A DNA stretch of 64,000 bases from Candidatus Saccharibacteria bacterium oral taxon 488 (GTDB lineage Bacteria > Patescibacteriota > Saccharimonadia > Saccharimonadales > Saccharimonadaceae). The stretch is from positions 813,856 to 877,855 of the forward strand of contig CP039998.1 of NCBI GenBank assembly GCA_013099015.1, in the 5' to 3' direction. Both the position numbers and the translations under genes were made by a program. Below are positions 26,822 to 34,215 of this stretch, piece by piece. Within the stretch, counting starts at the first letter, position 1; every line of letters starts with the position of its first letter. The notes under the pieces were generated by a model. The model was not told the DNA's origin. It saw only the letters and a list, made by a program, of their open reading frames with translations, and made no database searches.

Positions 26822-27723
26822 CGCTTTGCCTCCTCGCCTTCATAATACCGCATGAATAGTTCTTCTAATTCTAGTTCTGATTCGCGCAGGACTTTTGGTT
26901 TATGTTCGGCGATGAATGAAACAAACTCTGCCGCGTCACCTTTGACGGTGAATTCGTATTCGTCGCCGCGACGTTGAACGTCGGTGATGGACGGTAGTTT
27001 TTTGGCTGCCGTTAGAAGCGGTTTTTTAGCAAAGGTCACAATGTAGCGGTGTGTTGACAGGTGCTTTATGGTCGCGATGTGTTCAATGGCGATCAATTTT
27101 CCATCGCGAATAAAGCCAACACGGTGACAAATCTTTTGCACTTCAGCCAGGTCGTGACTGCTGACAAACACCGTGGCACCTTGCTCGGAAACTTCGTGCA
27201 CCAAATCGTAAAATACCTGCTTCATCAGCGGATCTAGCCCGCTGGTCGGCTCATCCAAAATCAGCAGTTTCGGGCGGTGCATAAAAGCTTGAATCAGACC
27301 AATTTTCTGACGATTACCCTTGGAAAGCTGACGAATTGGTCGATCTAGCACCGCCTCAAAACGCTTAGCTAGTTCATCAACATAGTACCAATCAACCTTT
27401 CGACCTGTCCGCGCCAAAAACTTCAGCAATTTCCGACCAGTCATAGTTTCATACAGCGCGATGTCGCCCGCTAGATACCCAACCTGATCATGAAGGGCCG
27501 TTCGCTCCTCAACGCTCTGTCCGCCCAGCAACTCTACCCAGCCATCCGTCGGCCTCAAGAAATCCATCACCGACCGAATCGTCGTGCTTTTACCCGCACC
27601 ATTCGGCCCAAGAAAACCAAATACCTCGCCTTCGCGTAGCTCCAGCGACACATTGTCGACTGCCAGTTTATGACCAAAGCGCTTGGTCAGCCCGTGTAAC
27701 ATCAGCGGTGAAGTATCATCCAT
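26818..27723 (-). CDS. ABC transporter ATP-binding protein
   Basis: About 301 aa from ATG 27723, chosen because AAAAGGAG stands 5 nt upstream; the frame is open a little further. Walker A GPNGAGKST, signature LSKGNRQKIGL (a slightly divergent LSGGQ), Walker B LLILDEPTSGLDP and H-loop SSHD are all present. A C-terminal ~80-residue domain (YIVTFAKKP ... ELFMRYYEGEE) is typical of drug-exporter ATPases (CcmA type). It pairs with the overlapping ABC-2 permease gene. Confidence 0.93.
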   Translation of the reverse strand: MDDTSPLMLHGLTKRFGHKLAVDNVSLELREGEVFGFLGPNGAGKSTTIRSVMDFLRPTDGWVELLGGQSVEERTALHDQVGYLAGDIALYETMTGRKLLKFLARTGRKVDWYYVDELAKRFEAVLDRPIRQLSKGNRQKIGLIQAFMHRPKLLILDEPTSGLDPLMKQVFYDLVHEVSEQGATVFVSSHDLAEVQKICHRVGFIRDGKLIAIEHIATIKHLSTHRYIVTFAKKPLLTAAKKLPSITDVQRRGDEYEFTVKGDAAEFVSFIAEHKPKVLRESELELEELFMRYYEGEEAKR

Positions 27724-27785
27724 AACGACTCCTTTTATAGTCATTATTTTCTATGGTTTCAGTATATTATAGTCATACTGAAAGA

Positions 27786-28160
27786 TTAAAGCAATGAGCG
27801 AACTTCCACTGCTAGCACGCCATAATGTTTTTGGTCAGCAGCGGAATAATATTTGTTGTATTCGGCAGCGGCAGCTTCGGCACTGGTGGCGTGCGGAATA
27901 ACACGGTGGTAACCCTCGGCCTGCACCATTTCTAAAAAGGAATTGTAGTGGCGGATAGCGATAATCTCCACGCGTGCTTGATCTGGTTCGCCGTCGTGTA
28001 GTATTCCTTCGGCATCGCGAACATCGCGGCGCAGGTGAATCTTATCACCGACTCGGTACTCGGCAAACTTTCCGCGATTCAATCGACCTTCAACCGTCTT
28101 CCGCCCGGCGATAATATCGTCGAGTAATTTTGATTCTCGTCCTGAGTGCCAGATTTTCAT
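27786..28160 (-). CDS. ASCH-domain protein
   Basis: 124 aa. Pattern of the ASCH (PUA-like) fold: an N-terminal strand, IIAGRKTVEGRLNRGKF, VGDKIHLRR, and the C-terminal E-x-x-x-Y-x-K-x-x-x-x-x-x-x-G-V-L-A-V-E-V. ASCH proteins bind RNA or nucleosides; some are N4-acetylcytidine amidohydrolases, but the function of this one is unclear. AGGA is close to ATG 28160. It is about 60 nt upstream of the ABC ATPase gene. Confidence 0.85.
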   Translation of the reverse strand: MKIWHSGRESKLLDDIIAGRKTVEGRLNRGKFAEYRVGDKIHLRRDVRDAEGILHDGEPDQARVEIIAIRHYNSFLEMVQAEGYHRVIPHATSAEAAAAEYNKYYSAADQKHYGVLAVEVRSLL

Positions 28161-28306
28161 AATTCCTACAGTGTTGTATCTTTTTATAGTTTTTCTTAAC
28201 TTCTAGCCAGCAACGGTGTCATAGTAAAATTATAGCACAGCCTATAAACGTGTTTCTGCTAGGCATGCCTACCAAACTACAATAAAATCTTTAGATTAGG
28301 CAAACC

Positions 28307-28530
28307 TTAAACGGCCATTGCCTGCACCTCCTGCCAAATTCGCTACACCAGTCGTTTGCCACGCGTAGTTAGTCGTACCCAGGCGTCGCCATAAGACTGG
28401 TCGATTGCCATTAATCCCTTATGCCGCAAGTCCGCCAGCCAATCGTCCAGTTCATCTGCATCACCGTCACTGGCCTGTGGATTTTACAACCAGTCGTCAT
28501 ATGGCTGCTCATCCAACTGCTCGGGACAAG
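28307..28530 (-). pseudogene. Remnant of a winged-helix regulator
   Basis: One frame reads ...DDWLADLRHKGLMAI ... GDAWVRLTTRGKRLV and stops (28343); the next frame continues RIWQEVQAMAV and stops (28307). The latter is clearly related to the end of the 31883-32092 protein (RIWPEAQAIVY). The frame also has an internal stop further upstream. It is directly fused to the truncated kinase gene and cannot be functional. Confidence 0.55.
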
Positions 28531-28809
28531 CAGCACACTCAGCCAATAGCCAACCAGTAACATCATGCTATTGAGTGCCTCCAGCGACACGATCACCGAC
28601 CCGCGCGTCTCGCGGTTGCGCCGCTCCAGGCGGCGACTAAACTGACGTTCGATAAGCTCTGGCAGTTGCTGAGCGTGTTCGCTCGGCGGCAACGGCCGAC
28701 TTAATTGTACAGAAGTGATAGCATAAATAATCACACTAAAAACCAGTGACAGTGTCATAATCACCGCCAAATAGCTCAGCGCTAGCCGCCTGACGCGCTG
28801 CTGTTTCAT
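28411..28809 (-). pseudogene. Truncated sensor histidine kinase
   Basis: 132 aa. Only the N-terminal sensor part of a two-component kinase is left: the first membrane helix (about 10-32), a short external loop and the start of the second helix (ALNSMMLLVGYWLS). HAMP, HisKA and HATPase domains are missing; after about residue 93 the frame runs through the remnant of an unrelated winged-helix gene. Its start overlaps the response regulator stop by 4 nt, the normal arrangement for a regulator-kinase pair. The kinase is therefore lost by deletion. Confidence 0.75.
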
Positions 28810-29480
28810 GATTTATCCTCCAGTTTATAGCCAAAGCCGGGGACGGTGTGAATCAATTTTGAGTCAAATGGTTTGTCGATTTTTCGCCGCAAAAACATAA
28901 TGAATAGCTCAACATTGTTCGGCAACACATCGGCATCAAAATCCCACACGTGCGAGATAATTTGCTCTTTGGACAGGACCTTACTGGCGTTACGCATCAA
29001 ATATTCCAAGACGCCGTATTCTTTGGCAGTCAGGTTAATCTCTTGTGAGGCACGCATTACTTTTTTCGAACTCGGATCAAGCGTCAAATCACCGACCCGC
29101 AAAACTTCTTCCAACTTCTCATTCGGACGGCGCAGCAAAGCGCGAATACGCGCCAACAACACCTCAAAGCTAAACGGCTTCGCCAGATAGTCATCAGCAC
29201 CTATATCCAAGCCTTCGACAATATCCCGCTCGGCATCACGCGCTGTCAACATCAAAATCGGCGTCTGATTGCCATCTTGACGTAGCGCCCGGCAAACTTC
29301 ATAACCATTCATCTCCGGCAGCATCACATCAAGAATAATCACATCATAGTCGTCCGCCATCGCCGTCCGATACCCCTCATCGCCATCATGCGCCACATCG
29401 ACCGCATAAACTTCATCCTCCAGACCCTCTTTCAGCAACCGCGCAATCGCCGTGTCATCTTCTATTAGTAAAATTCTCAT
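28806..29480 (-). CDS. OmpR/PhoB-family response regulator
   Basis: 224 aa. Receiver domain with acidic pair Glu7-Asp8 (LIEDD), phospho-acceptor Asp51 (VIILDVMLP), Thr79/Ser region (LMLTAR) and Lys101 (LAKPF); C-terminal winged-helix trans_reg_C domain (LTAKEYGVLEYLMRN ... VSHVWDF-like ... VPGFGYKLE). Looks intact. Its partner kinase, the next gene, is truncated, so the regulator is an orphan, perhaps phosphorylated by another kinase or by acetyl-phosphate. GATAGT lies 6 nt before ATG 29480 as a weak -10. Confidence 0.95.
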   Translation of the reverse strand: MRILLIEDDTAIARLLKEGLEDEVYAVDVAHDGDEGYRTAMADDYDVIILDVMLPEMNGYEVCRALRQDGNQTPILMLTARDAERDIVEGLDIGADDYLAKPFSFEVLLARIRALLRRPNEKLEEVLRVGDLTLDPSSKKVMRASQEINLTAKEYGVLEYLMRNASKVLSKEQIISHVWDFDADVLPNNVELFIMFLRRKIDKPFDSKLIHTVPGFGYKLEDKS

Positions 29481-29555
29481 TAGCTAACTATCCTCTTTCT
29501 CGACTTTAGTACATAGATCTGAAAAATTACTGAAAACACCCCTCTCAAAAAGAAA

Positions 29556-30548
29556 TTAATCGTCACAACGAATGACAATTTTAGTATCACCTTCCGCTAC
29601 AACCTCACATTTACCGCCAACCGGATACGTGAACTTCGGGTCGGTGTGACCAAAATCAAGATTAACTATCACTGGAATTTTTGAATCGATATTCTTTGAA
29701 AGAATGATGTCGCTAATCATATCGTCGGTCGCCCGAGATTCTCCCTGGAAACGCCCAACTAAAATTGCTTTTACTTGACGAAAAAACGGCTGTTGCATCA
29801 ACGCCTGCACGTGGCGCTCAAACGTTTCGGTGATTGAGTCGTAGCTATCATCTTCAATACACAAAATAACATCGCCTTCAACTTTCGGAAAATACTCCGT
29901 ACCATTCAACAGATTTAGACTACACAAATTGCCGCCAATCATTACCCCTTCAGCCGACCCGCTCTGCACAACTCGCGGCCCGTCATTTTCCAAAGCTTGG
30001 CGCGGCGAAACTTCGTCATAATTCCACGGAAAATCGTAAAATGTCTCCGATTGTTGAACGACAAGTTCTGCCGGCTGATCTGCAAACAAACACCGCTGAA
30101 AATATTCCAATGAATAACTATTTTCCGGCGGCAAACCAAAACAATAGAAATTTGGCATCGTATAAGTCACCAACCCAGTTTTAGCTAAAATAGCGTGATT
30201 AAGAACGGTGATGTCAGAAAAGCCACCAAAGATCTTCGGATTGTCTTTAATAATTTGCCAGTTAATTTTACCCAGCATCTGATTTGAATTAAACCCGCCG
30301 ATAGCCGCCAGAATACACCTCACGTTTTCGTCCATAAACGCTTCCTGTAAATCTTCAACCTTTTCGTCGTCCGTCGGGCAACCTCGCTGACTCTGAGAAA
30401 AAGCATTTTTGCTAAACGTAACCTTTAGACCCAGTGATTCTAACGCCGCTTTCGCCCGATCTAAAACTCTTTCGTCAATATCGCTAGCCGAACGCGCCGG
30501 CGCAACTACCCTTACTTCATCGCCTGGCTTTAATTTATCTGGTATCAT
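29556..30548 (-). CDS. S66-family serine peptidase, MccF-like
   Basis: 330 aa. S66 fold with nucleophile Ser111 in GGFSDIT, Glu232 in CIEDD and His301 in DFGHTDPK; spacing agrees with the Ser-Glu-His triad of MccF and LD-carboxypeptidases. AAIGGFNSNQML (81-92) and GVMIGGNLCSLNLLNGTEYFP (201-221) are the wording of the MccF branch, which hydrolyses microcin C and aminoacyl-sulfamoyl-adenylates, rather than of LdcA. LD-carboxypeptidase activity on peptidoglycan remains possible. AGGAAAGGAAA precedes ATG 30548. Upstream is a His-rich leader peptide with a terminator/antiterminator, so expression is predicted to rise when histidyl-tRNA is uncharged. Confidence 0.93.
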   Translation of the reverse strand: MIPDKLKPGDEVRVVAPARSASDIDERVLDRAKAALESLGLKVTFSKNAFSQSQRGCPTDDEKVEDLQEAFMDENVRCILAAIGGFNSNQMLGKINWQIIKDNPKIFGGFSDITVLNHAILAKTGLVTYTMPNFYCFGLPPENSYSLEYFQRCLFADQPAELVVQQSETFYDFPWNYDEVSPRQALENDGPRVVQSGSAEGVMIGGNLCSLNLLNGTEYFPKVEGDVILCIEDDSYDSITETFERHVQALMQQPFFRQVKAILVGRFQGESRATDDMISDIILSKNIDSKIPVIVNLDFGHTDPKFTYPVGGKCEVVAEGDTKIVIRCDD

Positions 30549-30576
30549 ATATTTCCTTTCCTAAAATTAATCAATC

Positions 30577-30597
30577 AAAAAACCTCCCGCAGGAGGC
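30577..30597 (-). terminator. Attenuator terminator before the MccF-like gene
   Basis: Minus strand CCTCC-TGCG-GGAGG followed by six T. The left arm is shared with an alternative stem: GCAGGAGG (30616/17-30624) can pair with CCTCCTGC (8 bp) and so destroy the terminator. Confidence 0.75.
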
Positions 30598-30612
30598 ATA
30601 CCACAACAACAA

Positions 30613-30624
30613 GACACCTCCTGC
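30613..30624 (-). promoter_or_regulatory. Antiterminator arm
   Basis: GCAGGAGGTGTC begins right after the leader-peptide stop. It is complementary to the 5' arm of the terminator over 8 bp. A ribosome ending at the leader stop would cover it and allow termination. Confidence 0.65.
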
Positions 30625-30669
30625 TTACACGTGGAGATGATGGTGATGTTGTGAAAATAATTTCATCAT
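30625..30669 (-). CDS. Histidine-rich leader peptide (14 aa)
   Basis: MMKLFSQHHHHLHV, stop TAA at 30625. Five His codons in a row of six (positions 8-11 and 13). TATACT ends 7 nt before the first ATG (30669), so the leader itself is probably read from a leaderless transcript. The stop lies directly beside the antiterminator arm. This is the arrangement of his-operon-type attenuators (E. coli hisL has seven His), but here the regulated gene is a peptidase and no his gene is in the window. Confidence 0.75.
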   Translation of the reverse strand: MMKLFSQHHHHLHV

Positions 30670-30676
30670 ATGAAAT

Positions 30677-30682
30677 AGTATA
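30677..30682 (-). promoter_or_regulatory. -10 box of the leader peptide/MccF-like unit
   Basis: TATACT on the minus strand, 7 nt before ATG 30669. Confidence 0.55.
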
Positions 30683-30775
30683 GCAAAGATTGACTTGATC
30701 GGGGAGTAGGCGGTGTGCCAATGACTCAATTAGCGGTCAATCTATCTCGCTAGTACCAGATCGCTTAGGACGATA

Positions 30776-31324
30776 CTACTCCACCGCCAAATCCGTAATC
30801 ACATCAATAACCTGCACATCATCTGGTAGTGGTACAGGCTGCTTGCAATAGTCGTTTTTTATGAAAAAACTATTTACCCCAGCGTTAATACCAGCTTCGT
30901 AATCATAATAGTAGCTGTCGCCGACCATATATACATTTCTAGCATCAAGATTAAAATCTCGCACGATATCTCGTATCACATACATTTTGCCATTTCTATC
31001 GCTACCGTCCGAACAGAAAAATCCATCAACAAGCCTCTTGATATTAAGATTAACAATTTTGGCTTTTAACTCTTCAAGTGCTTCTGGTCCTGGGACGGGG
31101 TGGGCTGAAACAATAAATATTTTATATCCGCAAGCCCGAAGATTTTTCAGGAAATCATACACGCCATCGACTAAGCTTAAGTTGTTATGGCTATGTTTCT
31201 CAACCTGATCACCTTTATAGATACTATCTGGCCGGGAATTTTTATCCGCGCCAGTAGGCCGCCAAAGCGTGCCGTCACCATCAAAAATTACTGCTTTTGC
31301 GTTATCTTTACTCATACTGTTCAA
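30776..31324 (-). CDS. HAD-superfamily hydrolase
   Basis: 182 aa. HAD motif I VIFDGDGTLW (Asp15/Asp17-like), motif II VSAHP (Ser/Thr replaced by Ser), a Lys in the region before motif III, and motif III MVGDSYYYDYEAG. Usual small-molecule phosphatase layout with a short cap. Substrate unknown. It is transcribed toward the His leader and separated from it by about 105 nt. Confidence 0.88.
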   Translation of the reverse strand: MNSMSKDNAKAVIFDGDGTLWRPTGADKNSRPDSIYKGDQVEKHSHNNLSLVDGVYDFLKNLRACGYKIFIVSAHPVPGPEALEELKAKIVNLNIKRLVDGFFCSDGSDRNGKMYVIRDIVRDFNLDARNVYMVGDSYYYDYEAGINAGVNSFFIKNDYCKQPVPLPDDVQVIDVITDLAVE

Positions 31325-31343
31325 TCTGTAAAATCCGCATAGC

Positions 31344-31877
31344 CTACCCCAGCATCTTTCCTAACGTATCAAATGTTCGCCCATTGCGAATAGTGATCAG
31401 TGGGTAAAACTTTTCTTTCATTAGTAACTTATGGTATGAGGTACGCAAAAATTCCTTCTCATTATATTTACCCCAAAATACCGCCTTTTTACCAAAATGA
31501 ACGATTTCATCATGAAGCGGCATTTGACCGATCCGCTCCTTGATATATTCAGGGTCGATGTCGTCGGTATAGAATAATACATCTTTCCGCGCCAGGGGCT
31601 GGTGCCACCACTCTGGCAGATTAGATACTTCGTTTAAATACTCATCTTTCGTCAAAATGACGTGTTTGATAGTAAATGGAAAACGCCCTAATATGGTAGC
31701 GATATCATCTTTGATTGTCGTCAGTTCGTCATCAGTGTCAAATATAACGTTACCACTATTGATATAAGTGACGACATGCTGATACCCCAGATCCTCGAGG
31801 CTTGCTGTGAGGTCTTTCATGGAAACTTTATTTTTACCGCCAACATTGATACCCCGAAGCAACAAGATATATCTCAT
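31344..31877 (-). CDS. DUF1697 family protein
   Basis: 177 aa from ATG 31877, chosen because MRYILLLRGINVGGKNKVSM is the family's conserved start and AAGGA precedes it. Other family words: TYINSGNVIF and a C-terminal RTFDTLGKML. Function unknown. The start lies 6 nt inside the region after the stop of the small winged-helix protein gene (31883). Confidence 0.9.
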   Translation of the reverse strand: MRYILLLRGINVGGKNKVSMKDLTASLEDLGYQHVVTYINSGNVIFDTDDELTTIKDDIATILGRFPFTIKHVILTKDEYLNEVSNLPEWWHQPLARKDVLFYTDDIDPEYIKERIGQMPLHDEIVHFGKKAVFWGKYNEKEFLRTSYHKLLMKEKFYPLITIRNGRTFDTLGKMLG

Positions 31878-31882
31878 ATTCC

Positions 31883-32092
31883 TTAGTATACTATCGCCTG
31901 CGCCTCCGGCCAAATGCGCTGAACCAGCTGCCGCAAGTCTGCCAGCACATGCATCGCCGTTCGGCGCGGCATGCCCATTTGTGCTGCCAGCGTGGCTGCA
32001 TCGTCACCGCCGTCTTCGTAGACTTGCTGCAACACCAGTGCCTCGTTAGTGGTTAAGTTGATTTCGCTTGCTTTCACCTTGTTCATGATCAT
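31883..32092 (-). CDS. Small winged-helix-like DNA-binding protein, possibly shortened
   Basis: 69 aa. Helix-turn-helix pattern LTTNEALVLQQVYEDGGDDAATLAAQMGMPRRTAMHVLADLRQ, then directly LVQRIWPEAQAIVY. The remnant at 28307-28530 has KGLMAIDQSYGDAWVRLTTRGKR between the same two blocks (the wing), so this copy seems to have lost the wing by an internal deletion. AGAAAGGATGA precedes ATG 32092/32086. Probably degenerating, but could still be expressed. Confidence 0.6.
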   Translation of the reverse strand: MIMNKVKASEINLTTNEALVLQQVYEDGGDDAATLAAQMGMPRRTAMHVLADLRQLVQRIWPEAQAIVY

Positions 32093-32193
32093 CCTTTCTG
32101 TTAGTGATGAGTATATGATAGCTAAGCAATCTGTAATTTCGCTGTAAGCCGCTCGACTCTTTGACGTCCCTTCGTGACCGTTTACCTAGCAAA

Positions 32194-32217
32194 GAAAAAA
32201 CACCTCCGTAGAAGTGT
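32194..32217 (-). terminator. Terminator downstream of tRNA-Asn
   Basis: Minus strand ACACTTC-TACG-GAGGTGT (one mismatch) followed by six T, just after the tRNA 3' end. Confidence 0.75.
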
Positions 32218-32224
32218 CTTTTCT

Positions 32225-32299
32225 TGGCTCCGGGGGCGGGGTTCGAACCCGCGGCCTATTGGTTAACAGCCAACCGCTCTACCGCTGAGCTACCCCGGA
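32225..32299 (-). tRNA. tRNA-Asn(GTT)
   Basis: 75 nt on the minus strand. Acceptor TCCGGGG/CCCCGGA, D-arm GCTC...GAGC, anticodon stem GTTGG/CCAAT with loop CTGTTAA (anticodon GTT), T-arm GCGGG-TTCGAAC-CCCGC, discriminator G and an encoded CCA. Its promoter and terminator are both visible. Confidence 0.97.
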
Positions 32300-32310
32300 A
32301 TACGTGTCGT

Positions 32311-32339
32311 ATTATAGCGAGTTTTCAATCAGTTGTAAA
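32311..32339 (-). promoter_or_regulatory. Promoter of tRNA-Asn
   Basis: Minus strand TTTACA (32334-32339), 17-nt spacer, TATAAT (32311-32316), 11 nt before the tRNA 5' end. Confidence 0.75.
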
Positions 32340-32340
32340 G

Positions 32341-32673
32341 TTACCGGCGGACAATTTCCAGGGCTTTTTTCAAGATTTCTGCCTCCGAGCGCGATTTCTC
32401 ATTATCTACCGCTTCCCGCTGCTTAATCTCCTTCACTAAATTCTGCCACCACGCCTCTTTTTCTGCCTGCCGCGGTACCAACGACCGCACCTCGCCGTCG
32501 CGCTTATCTAACATCCCAGCCGCCACCAAATTATCAACATGCTTTGCCACCGTTGAAACCGACTTATACCCCAACGCCCGCATAATTTCCCGCAGTGTCG
32601 GGCTATAGCCATTGCCCTTGATAAATCCATCGATAAAATCCAGCAGTATTTTTTGCTTTTTTGTTGGCTGCAT
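32341..32673 (-). CDS. LexA-type DNA-binding domain without peptidase
   Basis: 110 aa from ATG 32673. The N-terminal half is the LexA winged helix: TKKQKILLDFIDGFIKGNGYSPTLREIMRALGYKSVSTVAKHVDNLVAAGMLDK. There is no S24 peptidase domain; instead a charged helical tail (KEAWWQNLVKEIKQREAVDNEKSR). TATACT ends 6 nt before the ATG. The promoter overlaps the divergent promoter of the polysaccharide ligase-like gene at 32719, so it is well placed to regulate that gene and itself. It cannot respond by self-cleavage. Confidence 0.85.
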   Translation of the reverse strand: MQPTKKQKILLDFIDGFIKGNGYSPTLREIMRALGYKSVSTVAKHVDNLVAAGMLDKRDGEVRSLVPRQAEKEAWWQNLVKEIKQREAVDNEKSRSEAEILKKALEIVRR

Positions 32674-32679
32674 GCTTTT

Positions 32680-32685
32680 AGTATA
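32680..32685 (-). promoter_or_regulatory. -10 box of the LexA-like gene
   Basis: TATACT on the minus strand, 6 nt before ATG 32673; 21 bp from the divergent -10 at 32707. Confidence 0.55.
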
Positions 32686-32706
32686 ACCTGCCCGCATTAT
32701 TTGCGC

Positions 32707-32712
32707 TATACT
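32707..32712 (+). promoter_or_regulatory. -10 box of the glycan locus left unit
   Basis: TATACT, 6 nt before GTG 32719; leaderless with a GTG start. Confidence 0.5.
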
Positions 32713-32718
32713 AAAGAG

Positions 32719-34215
32719 GTGAAGCGAGTATCATCGACGATATATGTGTGGCTACTGGCCGCCGTGCTGTTTGGCGGCGCACTGTCACTACAGCCGAGCA
32801 TCAGCCTGGCGATGCTCGATTTTCCGTCGTTTCGCATCGGACTATATCAAGTGGCGGTGATCGGCGTTGTTGGCTGCGGTCTTGGCATAATGGTGCGCCA
32901 GCGACTGTGGCCCCAAGGGCGATGGTGGTGGCTCGGCATTGGCATGCTGGCTATCACTAGTATCGTTGGGCTGTTATTATCTTATGTCCGAGCGCGTACC
33001 GCATTATATACGGCATCGCTTTTATTGCTGCTGATAACCGCAGTATGTGCTGCCCTGATGTACCGGGCATTATCGGCGAGTGATCAGCGCCGCCTCATGA
33101 CAATTGGCTTGTGGAGCGGCATTGTGTTCGGTGTGTTAGCGGTGCTGCAGCTCATCATCGCCCATATTGAACCAACGGCATTCGGTACGCTCTGCTCGGG
33201 TTGTCACGCCGGCGTGTTTGGCTTTGTCAGGATCAATCTATTTGCCGCTGAGCCGCAATTTTTAGCAAGCAGCTTATTACCAGCCCTGTTCGTCGGACTG
33301 TGCTGGCGAGAACGGCGACTGGCAGGCTGGAGCGTTTTTGGTAGCAGCGTGGCGATCAGTCTGACGTTCTCGCGCGGCGCGTTTATCGCGGTAATTGGCG
33401 CAGGCATCGTGTACGGCGTTGTCCGCTGCTGGCAGCGGTGCGGGAGAAATAGGGACAATACTACTGACGCGGCGCGGGCATCTCATCACGATGCGTGGCG
33501 TCAACTCGGCATCATCACGGCCGGATTCGTGGTTGGATGTACCCTACTACTGGTCTCAGCGGTGATTCGCTATCACAACACACCGCACATTGCCTATAAT
33601 ACCGCGGTGAGTATGCTCGACCAGTTGTCGCTCGGCCGCATCAAATTACCGCAAAAAAATACCATCCCAACGCCGGGTGGCACACCCTCACCGCAAGCAC
33701 CACCAACCAACGAGACCACGGCACCGCAATCATCACCGTCACCGCCCACCACCCAGCCAAACCCGCTCGCTCCATCAGCCAATTTCCAGCCATCGGGTTT
33801 CGTCACCGCTTCAGCTAATGACCGACTCAACGCCGCTCGACTGGCGCTCCGAGCCTGGGCGTCAAATCCGCGCACCATACTCTTTGGGACTGGCCTTGGC
33901 AATCTCGGCAGTTTTATCCAACATCGGCTGCATCAGCCGGTGTCGACCGATCATACGGTGTATATTTTCTACGTTTTGCTGCTTAGTAATATCGGCGTTG
34001 TCGGTATGATACCGCTACTAGTACTGCTCACCGTCGCGCTATGGCGCAGCGGCCAATGGCTACTAAAGCAATGGGGGCGATTTGCCTTACTGCTAACGAC
34101 GGCTATCGCTATCCACTTTTGGTTTTTTGGCAGCTTGATCAACTCGGTACATTGCCTTGCATGGATTGGTATTTTCTTGTATAATCACCCCAAAGGTCAT
34201 GAAGAAGAACTCTGA
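32719..34215 (+). CDS. O-antigen ligase/polymerase-like membrane protein
   Basis: 498 aa from GTG 32719; the frame is open further upstream, but TATACT just 6 nt before makes this the likely start. About ten or more hydrophobic helices, with the Wzy_C-type pattern: a large loop after the middle helices and the ...NLGSFIQHRLHQPVSTDHTVYIFYVLLLSNIGVVGMI segment containing the conserved H near the loop. The big loop (about 318-360 by this start) is a Pro/Thr/Ser/Gln-rich low-complexity linker. It would polymerise or transfer surface glycan. First gene of the plus-strand glycan cluster; the next gene overlaps by 17 nt. Confidence 0.82.
   Translation: MKRVSSTIYVWLLAAVLFGGALSLQPSISLAMLDFPSFRIGLYQVAVIGVVGCGLGIMVRQRLWPQGRWWWLGIGMLAITSIVGLLLSYVRARTALYTASLLLLLITAVCAALMYRALSASDQRRLMTIGLWSGIVFGVLAVLQLIIAHIEPTAFGTLCSGCHAGVFGFVRINLFAAEPQFLASSLLPALFVGLCWRERRLAGWSVFGSSVAISLTFSRGAFIAVIGAGIVYGVVRCWQRCGRNRDNTTDAARASHHDAWRQLGIITAGFVVGCTLLLVSAVIRYHNTPHIAYNTAVSMLDQLSLGRIKLPQKNTIPTPGGTPSPQAPPTNETTAPQSSPSPPTTQPNPLAPSANFQPSGFVTASANDRLNAARLALRAWASNPRTILFGTGLGNLGSFIQHRLHQPVSTDHTVYIFYVLLLSNIGVVGMIPLLVLLTVALWRSGQWLLKQWGRFALLLTTAIAIHFWFFGSLINSVHCLAWIGIFLYNHPKGHEEEL

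Noticed and set aside
28260..28271. Palindrome TAGGCATGCCTA, with a similar word at 37883-37895, as a metal-regulator (DtxR/IdeR) box
   Set aside because: Only two loose matches, neither at a convincing promoter, and no such regulator seen in the window.
30590..30615. Second mini-ORF (TTG TTG TTG TGG ...) after AGGAGGTG in the attenuator region
   Set aside because: It reads through the terminator stem and T-tract and uses a rare start; the pairing of the same bases as an antiterminator explains them better.
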